From: Rhodocyclaceae bacterium
GTDB taxonomy: Bacteria; Pseudomonadota; Gammaproteobacteria; Burkholderiales; Rhodocyclaceae
DNA: 64,000 nucleotides
Assembly (NCBI GenBank): GCA_030682175.1
Contig: JAUXOM010000134.1
Coordinates: forward strand, 62,001-126,000
Reading direction: 5' to 3'
Shown here: positions 24,721 to 33,435 of the stretch, piece by piece
Position numbering within the stretch: the first letter of the stretch is position 1
Layout: every line of letters starts with the position of its first letter
Program-made: the position numbers and the translations under genes
The notes under the pieces: generated by a model
Database searches by the model: none
Seen by the model: the letters and a program-made list of their open reading frames with translations, nothing else
Told to the model about the DNA's origin: nothing

Positions 24721-26013
24721 TCAGAAGTAGTAACGCGCCACCAGTTCCAGCCGCCGCACGTTCTGCTTCTCGCCGAATTCGCTGCCCGTCTTGCCCGACA
24801 ACCAGCTGGCGCGCAGGCGCAGGTCGAGGTTGGTCACGCCGGTATAAAGCAATTCCGGCGTCAGCGAGAAGCTGCGGTCGTCGAGATTGGCGATCAGCGT
24901 GATCGAAGGGTTGAAATAAACGATGTCGAAGGGTTCTTTCTGGCTGGCGCGCAAGTAAAGATAGCGCTCGCCGGGGTTGGCGCGCGCGTAACTCGGGCTG
25001 ATCTGGCGGGCCTTGTTCAGCAGCGGGTCGGTTCCGGCGGCCTGAAACTGGGCGAGGCCGTTGTCGATCAGTTGGTAAAAATCCCGCGTCTGATTTTCGG
25101 AATAGCCGGTGCCGTTGCGGTAATACTCAAGGATGTAGGTCGTGTCCTGCTCGGTCAGGTAACGCAAACCGAGCAGGGTGCTGGTCACATTGCGGCGCTC
25201 CGAGGTGATTGTGCCGCCGGGGGAAACGCTGCGCAGTTCGAAATCGCGGATGCGCGCCCATTCGCCATGGATCTCCAGCGCGGTGCTCAGGTTGCGCGAG
25301 AAATCGACGCCGAAACGCGGGCTGCGGCTGCCGCGTCCCAGCCAGGTGAAGTCGATATCGGTATCCCGATAGAGCAGGTAGAGCTTGGCGGCGGCATTCA
25401 GATGATCGGGCTGGCCGAAGTCGCTGTTGATCTGCGCACTGACCGGCAGCAAAACCGGCGTAAAAGCGATGGTCTTGAGATCGCCATCGAAGTTGCGGAT
25501 GAGGTCGGCGGAGACCATCGTGAAACCTTCGCGCGCCAGTTCGACATCGTTGGCATCTTTCGGCCGTTCGACAAAGCCGACGGGATTCCAGGCGTAACCC
25601 TTGCCCCACTTGAGCGCCTGCTTGCCGACATCGAGCGTGAAACCGGGATCGGGTTTCCAGGACAGATAGGCTTCGTCGAAGCGGTTGATGCGCTCCTCGG
25701 TCAGCGCATCGCGGCGCACTTCGGCGTCGGCGCGGAAGCGGAAAATAAAATCGTCGCGGGTGAATTTGCCGTCGAGCTTGAGCGTCGCCGCTGTGCGATC
25801 CAGTGTGTCGCGCGGCGCGCGGTTGTGGAAATTGAGCTTGTAGAGGGCACCGTCGGAGTTGAGCCAGGCACGCTCCTGTTTGAGCTCCAGATAGCCGCCG
25901 AACTCGAAAGGCTTCTTGTCGAATTCGGCGGTATCAAAGCTGAACTCCTCGGCCTGGGCGATGCCCGCCAGCAGGCAGGCACTCAGGAAGACTACGGGCA
26001 AACCCCACTTCAT
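24721..26013 (-). CDS. Outer-membrane beta-barrel protein of Lol/MacB-like operon
   Basis: 430 residues from the ATG at 26013. Signal peptide MKWGLPVVFLSACLLAGIAQ with AEE cleavage, then alternating amphipathic strands rich in Tyr/Trp/Arg and a C-terminal LELVARYYF ending in Phe, as in BAM-assembled barrels. The start overlaps the stop of the LolA-like gene by 4 bp (ATGA), so the two are translationally coupled. No named porin family recognised. It may be the outer-membrane component used by the ABC transporter encoded upstream. Confidence 0.82.
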   Translation of the reverse strand: MKWGLPVVFLSACLLAGIAQAEEFSFDTAEFDKKPFEFGGYLELKQERAWLNSDGALYKLNFHNRAPRDTLDRTAATLKLDGKFTRDDFIFRFRADAEVRRDALTEERINRFDEAYLSWKPDPGFTLDVGKQALKWGKGYAWNPVGFVERPKDANDVELAREGFTMVSADLIRNFDGDLKTIAFTPVLLPVSAQINSDFGQPDHLNAAAKLYLLYRDTDIDFTWLGRGSRSPRFGVDFSRNLSTALEIHGEWARIRDFELRSVSPGGTITSERRNVTSTLLGLRYLTEQDTTYILEYYRNGTGYSENQTRDFYQLIDNGLAQFQAAGTDPLLNKARQISPSYARANPGERYLYLRASQKEPFDIVYFNPSITLIANLDDRSFSLTPELLYTGVTNLDLRLRASWLSGKTGSEFGEKQNVRRLELVARYYF

Positions 26014-26735
26014 TTGCGTAAATCTTCGACGCGCGGCAGATAGTTGAGCGAGAACACCTCGTCGGCGAAGCTGCGCTTCTTGATCTGCGCATACAGCATC
26101 ACCGACTTGTAGTCCTTGTAGAGCGGGCTGTCGGTTTCCAGGGTCGCGGGACGCTTGATGCCGCCGCCGAAATCCTTGATGTCCTTGAAGCGCAGCGTCT
26201 TGATGAGCATGCCACTGGCGGCGTAGCACTCGATGGTGACGGGCAAGAGCGCTTTCTTGTCCACCCACATCTTCAGCCGGTCGTAGGCGACTTCGCCGGT
26301 CTTGGCCTTGAGCTTGAGCAGATGCTGGCCCTGATCGTCCTCGACGGCCTCGACGTTGTACTCCTCGGCATAGTCGATGCGCAGGATGTCGGCATTGTTG
26401 AAGACGCCGCCGGTTACCGATTGCAGGCTGGTGATGCGGAGCGGCTTGCCGACCTCGGGGATGTAGAGCCACATGTTGTCGCCCAGCCGCAAAGTCGCGC
26501 GGCCCTTGTCGCTTTGCGGCGCGAGGAACAGGGCAACCACCTTGTCGCTGCCCTTCTTCACCGAATACAGTACGAACTCCTTTCTCTTGCCGTCCGGCTC
26601 GATATTGATGAGCTTCCTCATCATCTCGTAGGACTCGGGTTCGAGATTGCGGTCCACTTTTTTGAGGATCTCCCCGCCGTCGAGCGCGACGGCGGGCAGG
26701 GCGAAAAAGTACAGCAGGGCGAGAATTATTTTCAT
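26010..26735 (-). CDS. Outer membrane lipoprotein-sorting (LolA-like) periplasmic protein
   Basis: 241 residues. Signal peptide MKIILALLYFFALPAVA, then a LolA/LolB-like half-barrel: NMWLYIPEVGKPLRI, KAKTGEVAYDRLKMWVDKKA and LPVTIECYAASGMLIKTLRF are typical of the DUF/LolA-related proteins that accompany MacB-type transporters. It lies 6 bp after the permease gene and overlaps the barrel gene. Confidence 0.85.
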   Translation of the reverse strand: MKIILALLYFFALPAVALDGGEILKKVDRNLEPESYEMMRKLINIEPDGKRKEFVLYSVKKGSDKVVALFLAPQSDKGRATLRLGDNMWLYIPEVGKPLRITSLQSVTGGVFNNADILRIDYAEEYNVEAVEDDQGQHLLKLKAKTGEVAYDRLKMWVDKKALLPVTIECYAASGMLIKTLRFKDIKDFGGGIKRPATLETDSPLYKDYKSVMLYAQIKKRSFADEVFSLNYLPRVEDLRK

Positions 26736-26741
26736 ATTGTC

Positions 26742-27989
26742 TTACACATGACGTAAAGCGGTAATCGGATCCATGCGCGAGGCCTTCCAGGCCGGTTGCA
26801 GGCTGGCGATGATGGCAACGACGATCACCAGGGCGGCGATGGTCAGCACGTCACCGGCAGCGATGGTCGGCGCCATCACCAGACCCTTCTGCATGCCGAA
26901 GTCGAAGGTCGGCTGCCAGACATTGATGCCGTAAATTCCCGCGAGGCTGAGGACGATGCCGGCGAGCGTGCCGGCAATCCCCAGCATCAGCCCCTCGGCG
27001 AGGAACAGCCCAAGGATGCGCGACGGCGGCGTACCGATGGCGGCAATCGTGCCGATCTCGCGGATGCGCTCATACACGGCCATGATCATTACGTTCATCA
27101 CGGCAACCAGCACAATCGAGACCAGCACGATCTTGATGAACAGCGTCATCAGGTCGATCATTTTCGCGATGTTGGCGAAGGGCGAAAGCTGGGTCCAGTC
27201 ATGCACCTCGAGCATCGGCTTGCCTTCCTTGTTGGTCAGGCCCTCAACCGCCGCCTTGAGCTGGCCGCCGACCCGGTTGAGCTGCGAAAAGTCCTTGAGC
27301 CGCACGACGATCTCGCTCACCTGATCTTCAGTCATGCGCAAGATCTCGCGCGCATCTTCAATGTGAATGTAGCCATCGCGCCCGCCAGGACCGGAAATGC
27401 TTTCGAGAATGCCGCGCACGACAAAGGTTTTGCCATTCACCGAGCCATCCTTGTTGGTCGCCACGACGACTACCGTGTCGCCGAGCTGGCTCTTCATGCC
27501 GCGCGCCAGCAGCAAGGGAATGACGATCTGGCCGCGCTCGACCAGCGCCGCGTTTTTGTCGCCCTCCTGCAGGCGGCCGGACAAGAGCGGCACGGTGGTG
27601 GCTTCGCGCGCCGGGTCGATGCCGTTGATGCGGATGCTGGTGGTTTCGGCGAAGTTGCTGAACATGCCGCCGAACTTGATGCGCGGCGACCAGGCGGCGA
27701 TGGCGGTATTGCTGTCGAGTTCGCTCTCGATTTTGGCGAGCATGTTCGGCCGCATGTTGAGGTTGAGCGGCAGACTGTCGATGGAGGCGACGTAGCCCTT
27801 GCGATGCACCTGGACGTGACCCAGCACCGAATCGGTGATCTGGCCGACCATCATGGATTTGAAGGAACCGGAAACGGCAATGAACAGCAACACCGCGACC
27901 ATGCCGATGACGATCAGCAACAGGGTCAGCAGGGTGCGACGACCGTAGCGCAGGAGATTGCGGCTGGCGATGCCAATGACGTCAAGCAT
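26742..27989 (-). CDS. ABC transporter permease, MacB/LolC (FtsX) type
   Basis: 415 residues from the ATG at 27989. One N-terminal transmembrane helix (about 20-43, TLLTLLLIVIGMVAVLLFIA), a large periplasmic MacB-PCD-like domain (about 45-275), then three C-terminal helices with VYERIREIGTIAAIGTPPSRILGLF, the FtsX-type cytoplasmic motif. Overlaps the ATPase gene by 8 bp. Such permeases work by mechanotransmission to move lipids or lipoproteins. Confidence 0.92.
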   Translation of the reverse strand: MLDVIGIASRNLLRYGRRTLLTLLLIVIGMVAVLLFIAVSGSFKSMMVGQITDSVLGHVQVHRKGYVASIDSLPLNLNMRPNMLAKIESELDSNTAIAAWSPRIKFGGMFSNFAETTSIRINGIDPAREATTVPLLSGRLQEGDKNAALVERGQIVIPLLLARGMKSQLGDTVVVVATNKDGSVNGKTFVVRGILESISGPGGRDGYIHIEDAREILRMTEDQVSEIVVRLKDFSQLNRVGGQLKAAVEGLTNKEGKPMLEVHDWTQLSPFANIAKMIDLMTLFIKIVLVSIVLVAVMNVMIMAVYERIREIGTIAAIGTPPSRILGLFLAEGLMLGIAGTLAGIVLSLAGIYGINVWQPTFDFGMQKGLVMAPTIAAGDVLTIAALVIVVAIIASLQPAWKASRMDPITALRHV

Positions 27990-28671
27990 GATTCTCTCCC
28001 TGGAGTAAACGGCCGTCCTCAAGCGTAAAAATTACTTCCGCCTCGCCCATGATCCTGGCGTCGTGGGTGGAAAAGACAAAGGTGGTCCTGAATTCGTCGC
28101 GCATCTTTTTCATCAGCTCCAGAACGCGGTGGGCAGTCTCGCTGTCGAGGTTGGCGGTGGGTTCGTCGGCCAGCACCAGTTTGGGATCGCTGACCAGCGC
28201 CCGCGCCACGGCAACGCGCTGTTTCTGGCCGCCGGAAATCTGGTCAGGCCGCTTGTGCGCCTGGTCGGCCATGCCGACGGCGTCGAGCAGGCGCAGCACC
28301 TGGGCGCGCCGTTTGGCTGCCGGCCACAGCTGCACCATGCGTAGTGGATATTCGACGTTTTCGAACACCGTCAGCACGGGAATCAGGTTGAAGTCCTGGA
28401 AGACGAAACCGATGTGCTCGCCGCGAAAGCGCGCGGCGGCGCGGCGATCCAGCGTGGCGATGTCGGTGTCGAGCACCTTGAGCGTGCCGCTGGTCGGATG
28501 ATCGAGACAGCCGATCAGGTTCAGCAAGGTGCTCTTGCCGCTGCCGGAGGGCCCGACGAAAGCGACGAAGGCGGCCGCTTCGATGCTGAAATCGACGCCC
28601 TTGAGTGCCGGCACCTCGATGTCGCCGCTGCGATAGGTTTTGGTGAGTTTTTCCGCGCTGAGCAGACTCAT
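27982..28671 (-). CDS. ABC transporter ATP-binding protein, LolD/MacB type
   Basis: 229 residues. Walker A GPSGSGKST, Q-loop FQDFNLIPVLTVFENVEYPL, signature ISGGQKQRVAVARAL, Walker B LVLADEPTANLDSET and H-loop STHD. First gene of a four-gene operon (ATPase, permease, LolA-like, barrel) reading leftward. The 204-bp divergent gap to the TauE-like gene holds a 10-bp-spaced pair of GTTACA elements near 28801-28816. Confidence 0.95.
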   Translation of the reverse strand: MSLLSAEKLTKTYRSGDIEVPALKGVDFSIEAAAFVAFVGPSGSGKSTLLNLIGCLDHPTSGTLKVLDTDIATLDRRAAARFRGEHIGFVFQDFNLIPVLTVFENVEYPLRMVQLWPAAKRRAQVLRLLDAVGMADQAHKRPDQISGGQKQRVAVARALVSDPKLVLADEPTANLDSETAHRVLELMKKMRDEFRTTFVFSTHDARIMGEAEVIFTLEDGRLLQGENHA

Positions 28672-28875
28672 GTGATCTTCCTTGCCGGTAGCGTTATGGA
28701 CATTAGTGTTTCGGACAGTGCAATAGCGGGGGCCATTTCACCACTCGGGCGGAGCGGCGCCACGTTCCGGTTGTATCCACACGTAACAGGATGCTGGATA
28801 GTTACATGAGGTTACAGGCACCCACGCTACCCTTACCGGGATTAAACTGCGCCCTTCGAAAGCCCCCTTGGCACC

Positions 28876-29715
28876 ATGCCGGCCATGTTATTTGAAGTAT
28901 CTGGCGTTGTCGTCCCCGTCTGGCTGCCGCCGCTGGTGGCTTTTGTCATTTCGCTGTTCACCTCGATGGTCGGGATATCGGGCGCCTTCCTGCTGTTGCC
29001 ATTCCAGATGAGCGTGCTCGGCTATGTCGCGCCATCGGTATCGGCGACCAATCTCGTCTTCAACCTGGTTGCCATCCCCGCCGGCGTCTGGCGCTACGCC
29101 CACGAAAAGCGCATGGACTGGCCGCTCGCCTGGGTGATCGCCGCCGGCACTTTGCCAGGGCTGCTGGCGGGCTGGTGGTTGCGCGTACATTGGCTGCCGG
29201 ATCCGCGCGACTTCAAGTTTTTTGTCGGCCTGGTCCTGCTGGGGTTGGCGGTCAAGCTGCTGCTGAAGCGACGTTTGCGTGCCCCGGAGCCGACAGCATC
29301 GATAGTTGCGGATGCCCAATGGCGGGTCATACCGGTACTTTCGATCGCCCTGATCATCGGCGTCGTCGGCGGCGCTTACGGTATCGGTGGCGGCTCGATC
29401 ATGGCGCCGGTTCTGGTGGCCATTTTCAGTTTGCCGATCCATGGTCTGGCCGGCGCAACCCTGTTCGGCACGCTGGTCACGTCCGTCGCTGGCGTGGCGC
29501 TTTACCAGTTCATGCCTGCTCCGCCGGGCATGACGACACAGCCCGATTGGGCACTGGGCATCCTGTTCGGGATGGGCGGCGCGGCGGGCATGTATGCCGG
29601 CGCACGGCTGCAAAAACGTGTGCCGCAACGCGCGCTTGAAATCGGCATCGCGCTGGTGTTGGGCCTGCTGGCGAGCGCCTATGTCGGGGGCTACTGGCTC
29701 GGCACAAGCGGCTGA
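28876..29715 (+). CDS. TauE/SafE-family sulfite-exporter-like membrane protein
   Basis: 279 residues, about eight transmembrane helices in two repeats. Conserved Gly-rich segments SMVGISGAFLLLPF and GVVGGAYGIGGGSIMAPVL mark the two halves. Members export sulfite, sulfoacetate or other organosulfur anions; the substrate here is unknown, and no sulfur genes lie next to it. It is divergent from the ABC operon. Confidence 0.9.
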   Translation: MPAMLFEVSGVVVPVWLPPLVAFVISLFTSMVGISGAFLLLPFQMSVLGYVAPSVSATNLVFNLVAIPAGVWRYAHEKRMDWPLAWVIAAGTLPGLLAGWWLRVHWLPDPRDFKFFVGLVLLGLAVKLLLKRRLRAPEPTASIVADAQWRVIPVLSIALIIGVVGGAYGIGGGSIMAPVLVAIFSLPIHGLAGATLFGTLVTSVAGVALYQFMPAPPGMTTQPDWALGILFGMGGAAGMYAGARLQKRVPQRALEIGIALVLGLLASAYVGGYWLGTSG

Positions 29716-29809
29716 GCGTGTGTTCTCGTAATTGCCCGCCACGCACCGGCTCCGGCAAGCCGCGGGCGGCACTGCGTATAATTCACGCCCCATCAGTACC
29801 CTGCCTTCC

Positions 29810-32800
29810 ATGACGTCCTTGCTGCAACTGCCCGCGCCACCCAAAGCCGGCCAGCGCATCCCGCTTCCGGAACTCGCCACCTCTGCCGACGCCCTGGCCA
29901 TCGTGCAACTGGCCGGGACAACCTGCGCCGGCCAGTTGCTCACCGTCATTACGGCCAGCCCGCTCGAAGCGCAGCGCCTCACGGAAGAAATCGCCTGGTT
30001 CGCTCCGGAGCTGCGCGTGCATCTGCTGCCGGACTGGGAAACCCTGCCCTACGACCACTTTTCACCGCATCAGGACCTGATTTCCGAGCGGCTGGCCACG
30101 CTGTTTGCCGTCACGCAGGGCCACTGCGATGTGCTGCTGGTTGCCGCGGCGACAGCAGTGACCCGGCTGGCGCCACCGGCCTTCCTCGCCGCCCACACCT
30201 TTTTCATGAAAAAGGGCGACCGCCTCGAACTCGACAAACTGCGCGCGCAGATGACGCTGGCTGGCTATCAACACGTTACGCAGGTGGTCGCGCCGGGCGA
30301 ATACAGCGTGCGCGGCGGACTCATCGATCTGTTCCCGATGGGCACCGTGCTCCCCTATCGCATCGAGCTCTTCGACGACGAGATCGAAACCCTGCGCAGT
30401 TTCGATGTCGATAGCCAGCGGACCCTGTATCCGGTACCCGAAATCCGCCTGCTGCCGGCGCGCGAAATGCCGGCTGGTGAGGCGGGACGCACCACCTTCC
30501 GCCAGCGCTTCCGCGACACCTTCGAGGGCGACGCCTCGCGCATCGGCCTGTACAAGGATGTTTCCAACGGCATCATGCCCGCCGGCATCGAGTATTACCT
30601 GCCGCTGTTTTTTGAAGCAACCGCCACGCTGTTCGACTATCTGCCGACGGCAACCACCCTGCTGCTTCACGGCGACGTACCCACGGCGCTCGCCGAATTC
30701 TGGACCGATACGCAAGGCCGCTACAAGATGCTCGGCGGCGACCGCTCGCGGCCGGTATTGCCACCCGGAGAACTGTTTTTGCGCGACGAGGATTTCTTCG
30801 TTGCCGCCAATGCCTTTGCGCAGTACGTACAGAAAGTCGGCGCCGGGCCGTCCCAAGCCGATGCCAGCGGTTTGCCCCCTCTGGGGGTGGGGGGCAGCGA
30901 GCCGGGCTTGCGAGCGTGGGGGGCCAACAAAGTCGGCGCTGGCGAGATGAAATGCCCCGCAGCGGGTACGGCGTCAAAACTTCCGGACGTCGCCGTCAAC
31001 CGCAAAAGCGACGATCCGCTGGCCGCGCTGCGGCACTTTCTCGACGGCTTTGCCGGTCGCGTGCTGCTCTTGGCCGAATCGCCCGGCCGGCGCGAAACGC
31101 TGCACGAATATCTCGGCGAGCACGAACTTCCCGCTGCGCCTTGCGCCGATTTTGCCGCGTTCCTTGCCGGCACGGAACGCCTGATGCTGGCCACCGGGCC
31201 ACTCTCGGCCGGCTTCATCCTTCCCGCCGCGAAGCTTGCCGCCCAGTTCGCCATAATCACCGAGAACGAGCTTTACGCCGCCACCGCCCGGCCGCGCCAC
31301 AAGCGTTCCGACGCCCGCCGCGCCAACCTCGAAGGCTGGCTGCGCGATCTGTCCGAACTGAAGATCGGCGATCCGGTCGTGCATGAGAGTCATGGCATCG
31401 GCCGCTATCTTGGCCTGGTGCACATGGACTATGGCGACGGGGATACAGAGTTCCTGCATCTCGAATATGCCAACGAGACAAAACTCTATGTGCCGGTCGC
31501 CCAGCTTGAGGTCATCTCGCGCTACAGCGGCGTCGACCCGGAAGCCGTGCAACTGCACACGCTCGGCACCGGCCAGTGGGACAAGGCAAAGAAAAAGGCC
31601 GCCGAACAGGTGCGCGACACGGCGGCCGAGTTGCTGAATCTTTACGCCTTGCGCGCCATGCGCGAGGGCCACCAGTTCAACTTCAAACAGCAGGATCTGG
31701 AAGCTTTCGCGGAAGGCTTCGGCTTCGAGGAAACGCCCGACCAGCAGGCCGCCATCGAAGCCGTCATCGCCGACATGCGCTCCGGCAAGCCAATGGACCG
31801 ACTGGTCTGCGGCGATGTCGGCTTCGGCAAAACCGAAGTTGCCCTGCGCGCCGCCTTCGTCGCCGTCGCCGACGGCAAGCAGGTCGCCGTGCTGTGTCCG
31901 ACCACGCTGCTGGCCGAGCAGCACTACCAGAACTTTGCCGACCGTTTCGCCAGCTTCGCCGTCAAGGTCGCCGAAATCTCCCGTTTCAAGAGCAAAGAGG
32001 AACAGGCGGCGGCCATCGAACTGCTCGGCCAGGGCAAGATCGACATCCTCATCGGCACCCATCGGCTGCTGCAAAAGGACGTGCATTTCGAACGCCTCGG
32101 CCTGGTCATCATCGACGAGGAGCATCGCTTCGGCGTGCGCCAGAAGGAAGCCCTCAAGGCACTGCGCGCCGCGGTCGACGTGCTGACGCTCACCGCCACG
32201 CCGATTCCGCGCACCTTGGGGCTGTCACTGGAAGGACTGCGCGACTTTTCGGTGATCGCCACGCCGCCGCAGAAACGCCTGGCGATCAAGACTTTCGTCA
32301 GCCGCTGGTCAGCCGGCCAAGTACGCGAGGCCGCCCTGCGCGAATTCAAGCGCGGCGGTCAGGTCTATTTCCTCCACAACGAAGTCGACACCATCGAGAA
32401 CATGCGGGAGCGACTGGCCAAGTTGTTGCCCGAAGCGCGCATCGTCATCGGCCACGGCCAGTTGCCGGAACGCGAACTCGAACGCGTGATGCGCGAATTC
32501 ACCCAGCAGAAGCACAACCTGCTGCTGTGTTCGACGATCATCGAGACCGGCATCGACAACCCGCACGCCAATACCATCATCATCAACCGCGCCGACAAGT
32601 TCGGCCTTGCGCAACTGCACCAGTTACGCGGCCGGGTCGGCCGCAGCCACCATCAGGCCTACGCCTACCTGCTCACCGACGAACACGCCAAGCCGACGAC
32701 GCAGGCGCAGCGGCGGCTCGACGCGATCCAGGCCATGGAAGAACTCGGTTCCGGCTTCTTCCTCGCCATGCACGACCTCGAAATTCGCGGCGCCGGCGAG

Positions 32801-33361
32801 GTGCTGGGCGAATCGCAAAGCGGCGAAATCCACGAAATCGGTTTCGCGCTCTACACCAACATGCTCAATGCGGCGGTGCGCGCCCTCAAGGACGGCAAGG
32901 CAATCCCCGACCTCACCCAACCCCTCGCCATCACCGCCGAGATCAACCTGCGCACCCCCGCCCTGCTCCCCGACGCCTACTGCCCCGACGTGCATGAGCG
33001 ACTTACACTCTACAAGCGGTTGGCCAACTGCGACGCGGAAGCCGACCTGCGCGCCATGCAGGAAGAACTGATCGACCGTTTTGGCGAACTGCCGCCGCAA
33101 ACCCGGGCACTGGTCGAAACCCACCGCCTGCGCCTGCTCGGCCATCCGCTGGGCATCGCCAAGCTGGATGCCGGCCAGAATGCCATCCAGTTACAGTTCG
33201 TGAAGCACCCGCCCATCGACCCCGCCAAGATCATCCGACTCATCCAGTCCGACCGCGCCTTCAAGCTGGCCGGCCCGGACAAGCTCGCCTGGCAGAAACC
33301 GACCGCCACGCTCACGGAGCGCGTGGCCGCGGTGAAGGCGTTATTCAACAAACTCGCCTGA
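29810..33361 (+). CDS. mfd: Transcription-repair coupling factor Mfd, with an extra repeat-derived segment
   Basis: About 1,183 residues from the ATG giving MTSLLQLPAPP. UvrB-homology part at the N-terminus, RNA-polymerase-interacting domain (VVHESHGIGRYLGL), then a RecG-like motor: Walker A GDVGFGKTEVALRAAF, DEEH in IIDEEHRFGVRQ, TATPIPRTL and the TRG region. Mfd releases stalled RNA polymerase and recruits UvrA. Odd: residues about 342-387 (nt 30833-30970) are low-complexity Gly/Pro-rich and begin and end with copies of the dispersed motif (QKVGAG and NKVGAG); the sequence resembles intergenic repeats elsewhere in the window. The frame is kept, so the protein may still work. Confidence 0.96.
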   Translation: MTSLLQLPAPPKAGQRIPLPELATSADALAIVQLAGTTCAGQLLTVITASPLEAQRLTEEIAWFAPELRVHLLPDWETLPYDHFSPHQDLISERLATLFAVTQGHCDVLLVAAATAVTRLAPPAFLAAHTFFMKKGDRLELDKLRAQMTLAGYQHVTQVVAPGEYSVRGGLIDLFPMGTVLPYRIELFDDEIETLRSFDVDSQRTLYPVPEIRLLPAREMPAGEAGRTTFRQRFRDTFEGDASRIGLYKDVSNGIMPAGIEYYLPLFFEATATLFDYLPTATTLLLHGDVPTALAEFWTDTQGRYKMLGGDRSRPVLPPGELFLRDEDFFVAANAFAQYVQKVGAGPSQADASGLPPLGVGGSEPGLRAWGANKVGAGEMKCPAAGTASKLPDVAVNRKSDDPLAALRHFLDGFAGRVLLLAESPGRRETLHEYLGEHELPAAPCADFAAFLAGTERLMLATGPLSAGFILPAAKLAAQFAIITENELYAATARPRHKRSDARRANLEGWLRDLSELKIGDPVVHESHGIGRYLGLVHMDYGDGDTEFLHLEYANETKLYVPVAQLEVISRYSGVDPEAVQLHTLGTGQWDKAKKKAAEQVRDTAAELLNLYALRAMREGHQFNFKQQDLEAFAEGFGFEETPDQQAAIEAVIADMRSGKPMDRLVCGDVGFGKTEVALRAAFVAVADGKQVAVLCPTTLLAEQHYQNFADRFASFAVKVAEISRFKSKEEQAAAIELLGQGKIDILIGTHRLLQKDVHFERLGLVIIDEEHRFGVRQKEALKALRAAVDVLTLTATPIPRTLGLSLEGLRDFSVIATPPQKRLAIKTFVSRWSAGQVREAALREFKRGGQVYFLHNEVDTIENMRERLAKLLPEARIVIGHGQLPERELERVMREFTQQKHNLLLCSTIIETGIDNPHANTIIINRADKFGLAQLHQLRGRVGRSHHQAYAYLLTDEHAKPTTQAQRRLDAIQAMEELGSGFFLAMHDLEIRGAGEVLGESQSGEIHEIGFALYTNMLNAAVRALKDGKAIPDLTQPLAITAEINLRTPALLPDAYCPDVHERLTLYKRLANCDAEADLRAMQEELIDRFGELPPQTRALVETHRLRLLGHPLGIAKLDAGQNAIQLQFVKHPPIDPAKIIRLIQSDRAFKLAGPDKLAWQKPTATLTERVAAVKALFNKLA
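30833..30970 (+). repeat. Repeat-derived in-frame insertion within mfd
   Basis: Begins with AAAGTCGGCGC (30833) followed by CGGGCCGTCCCAAG, has a G-rich GTGGGGGGCAGCGAG core, and includes a second AAAGTCGGCGCTGGC (30929-30943). CGGGCCGTCCCAAG also occurs near 52010 after nadC, between genes. Confidence 0.75.
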
Positions 33362-33435
33362 GCGAAGCTGCTCAGGCGCACATGCGGATAAAATCAGTCT
33401 TTCCCCTCAAATTTTTCCAGCGGCACACACCCATC

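Noticed and set aside
26014-26472. N-terminal extension of the outer-membrane barrel gene
   Set aside because: It overlaps the LolA-like gene; the ATG at 26013 begins a clear signal peptide.
28782-28820. Repeated GTAACA/GTTACA elements before the ABC operon as a Pho box
   Set aside because: The two best units are 10 bp apart, not 11, and heptamers do not align to the consensus.
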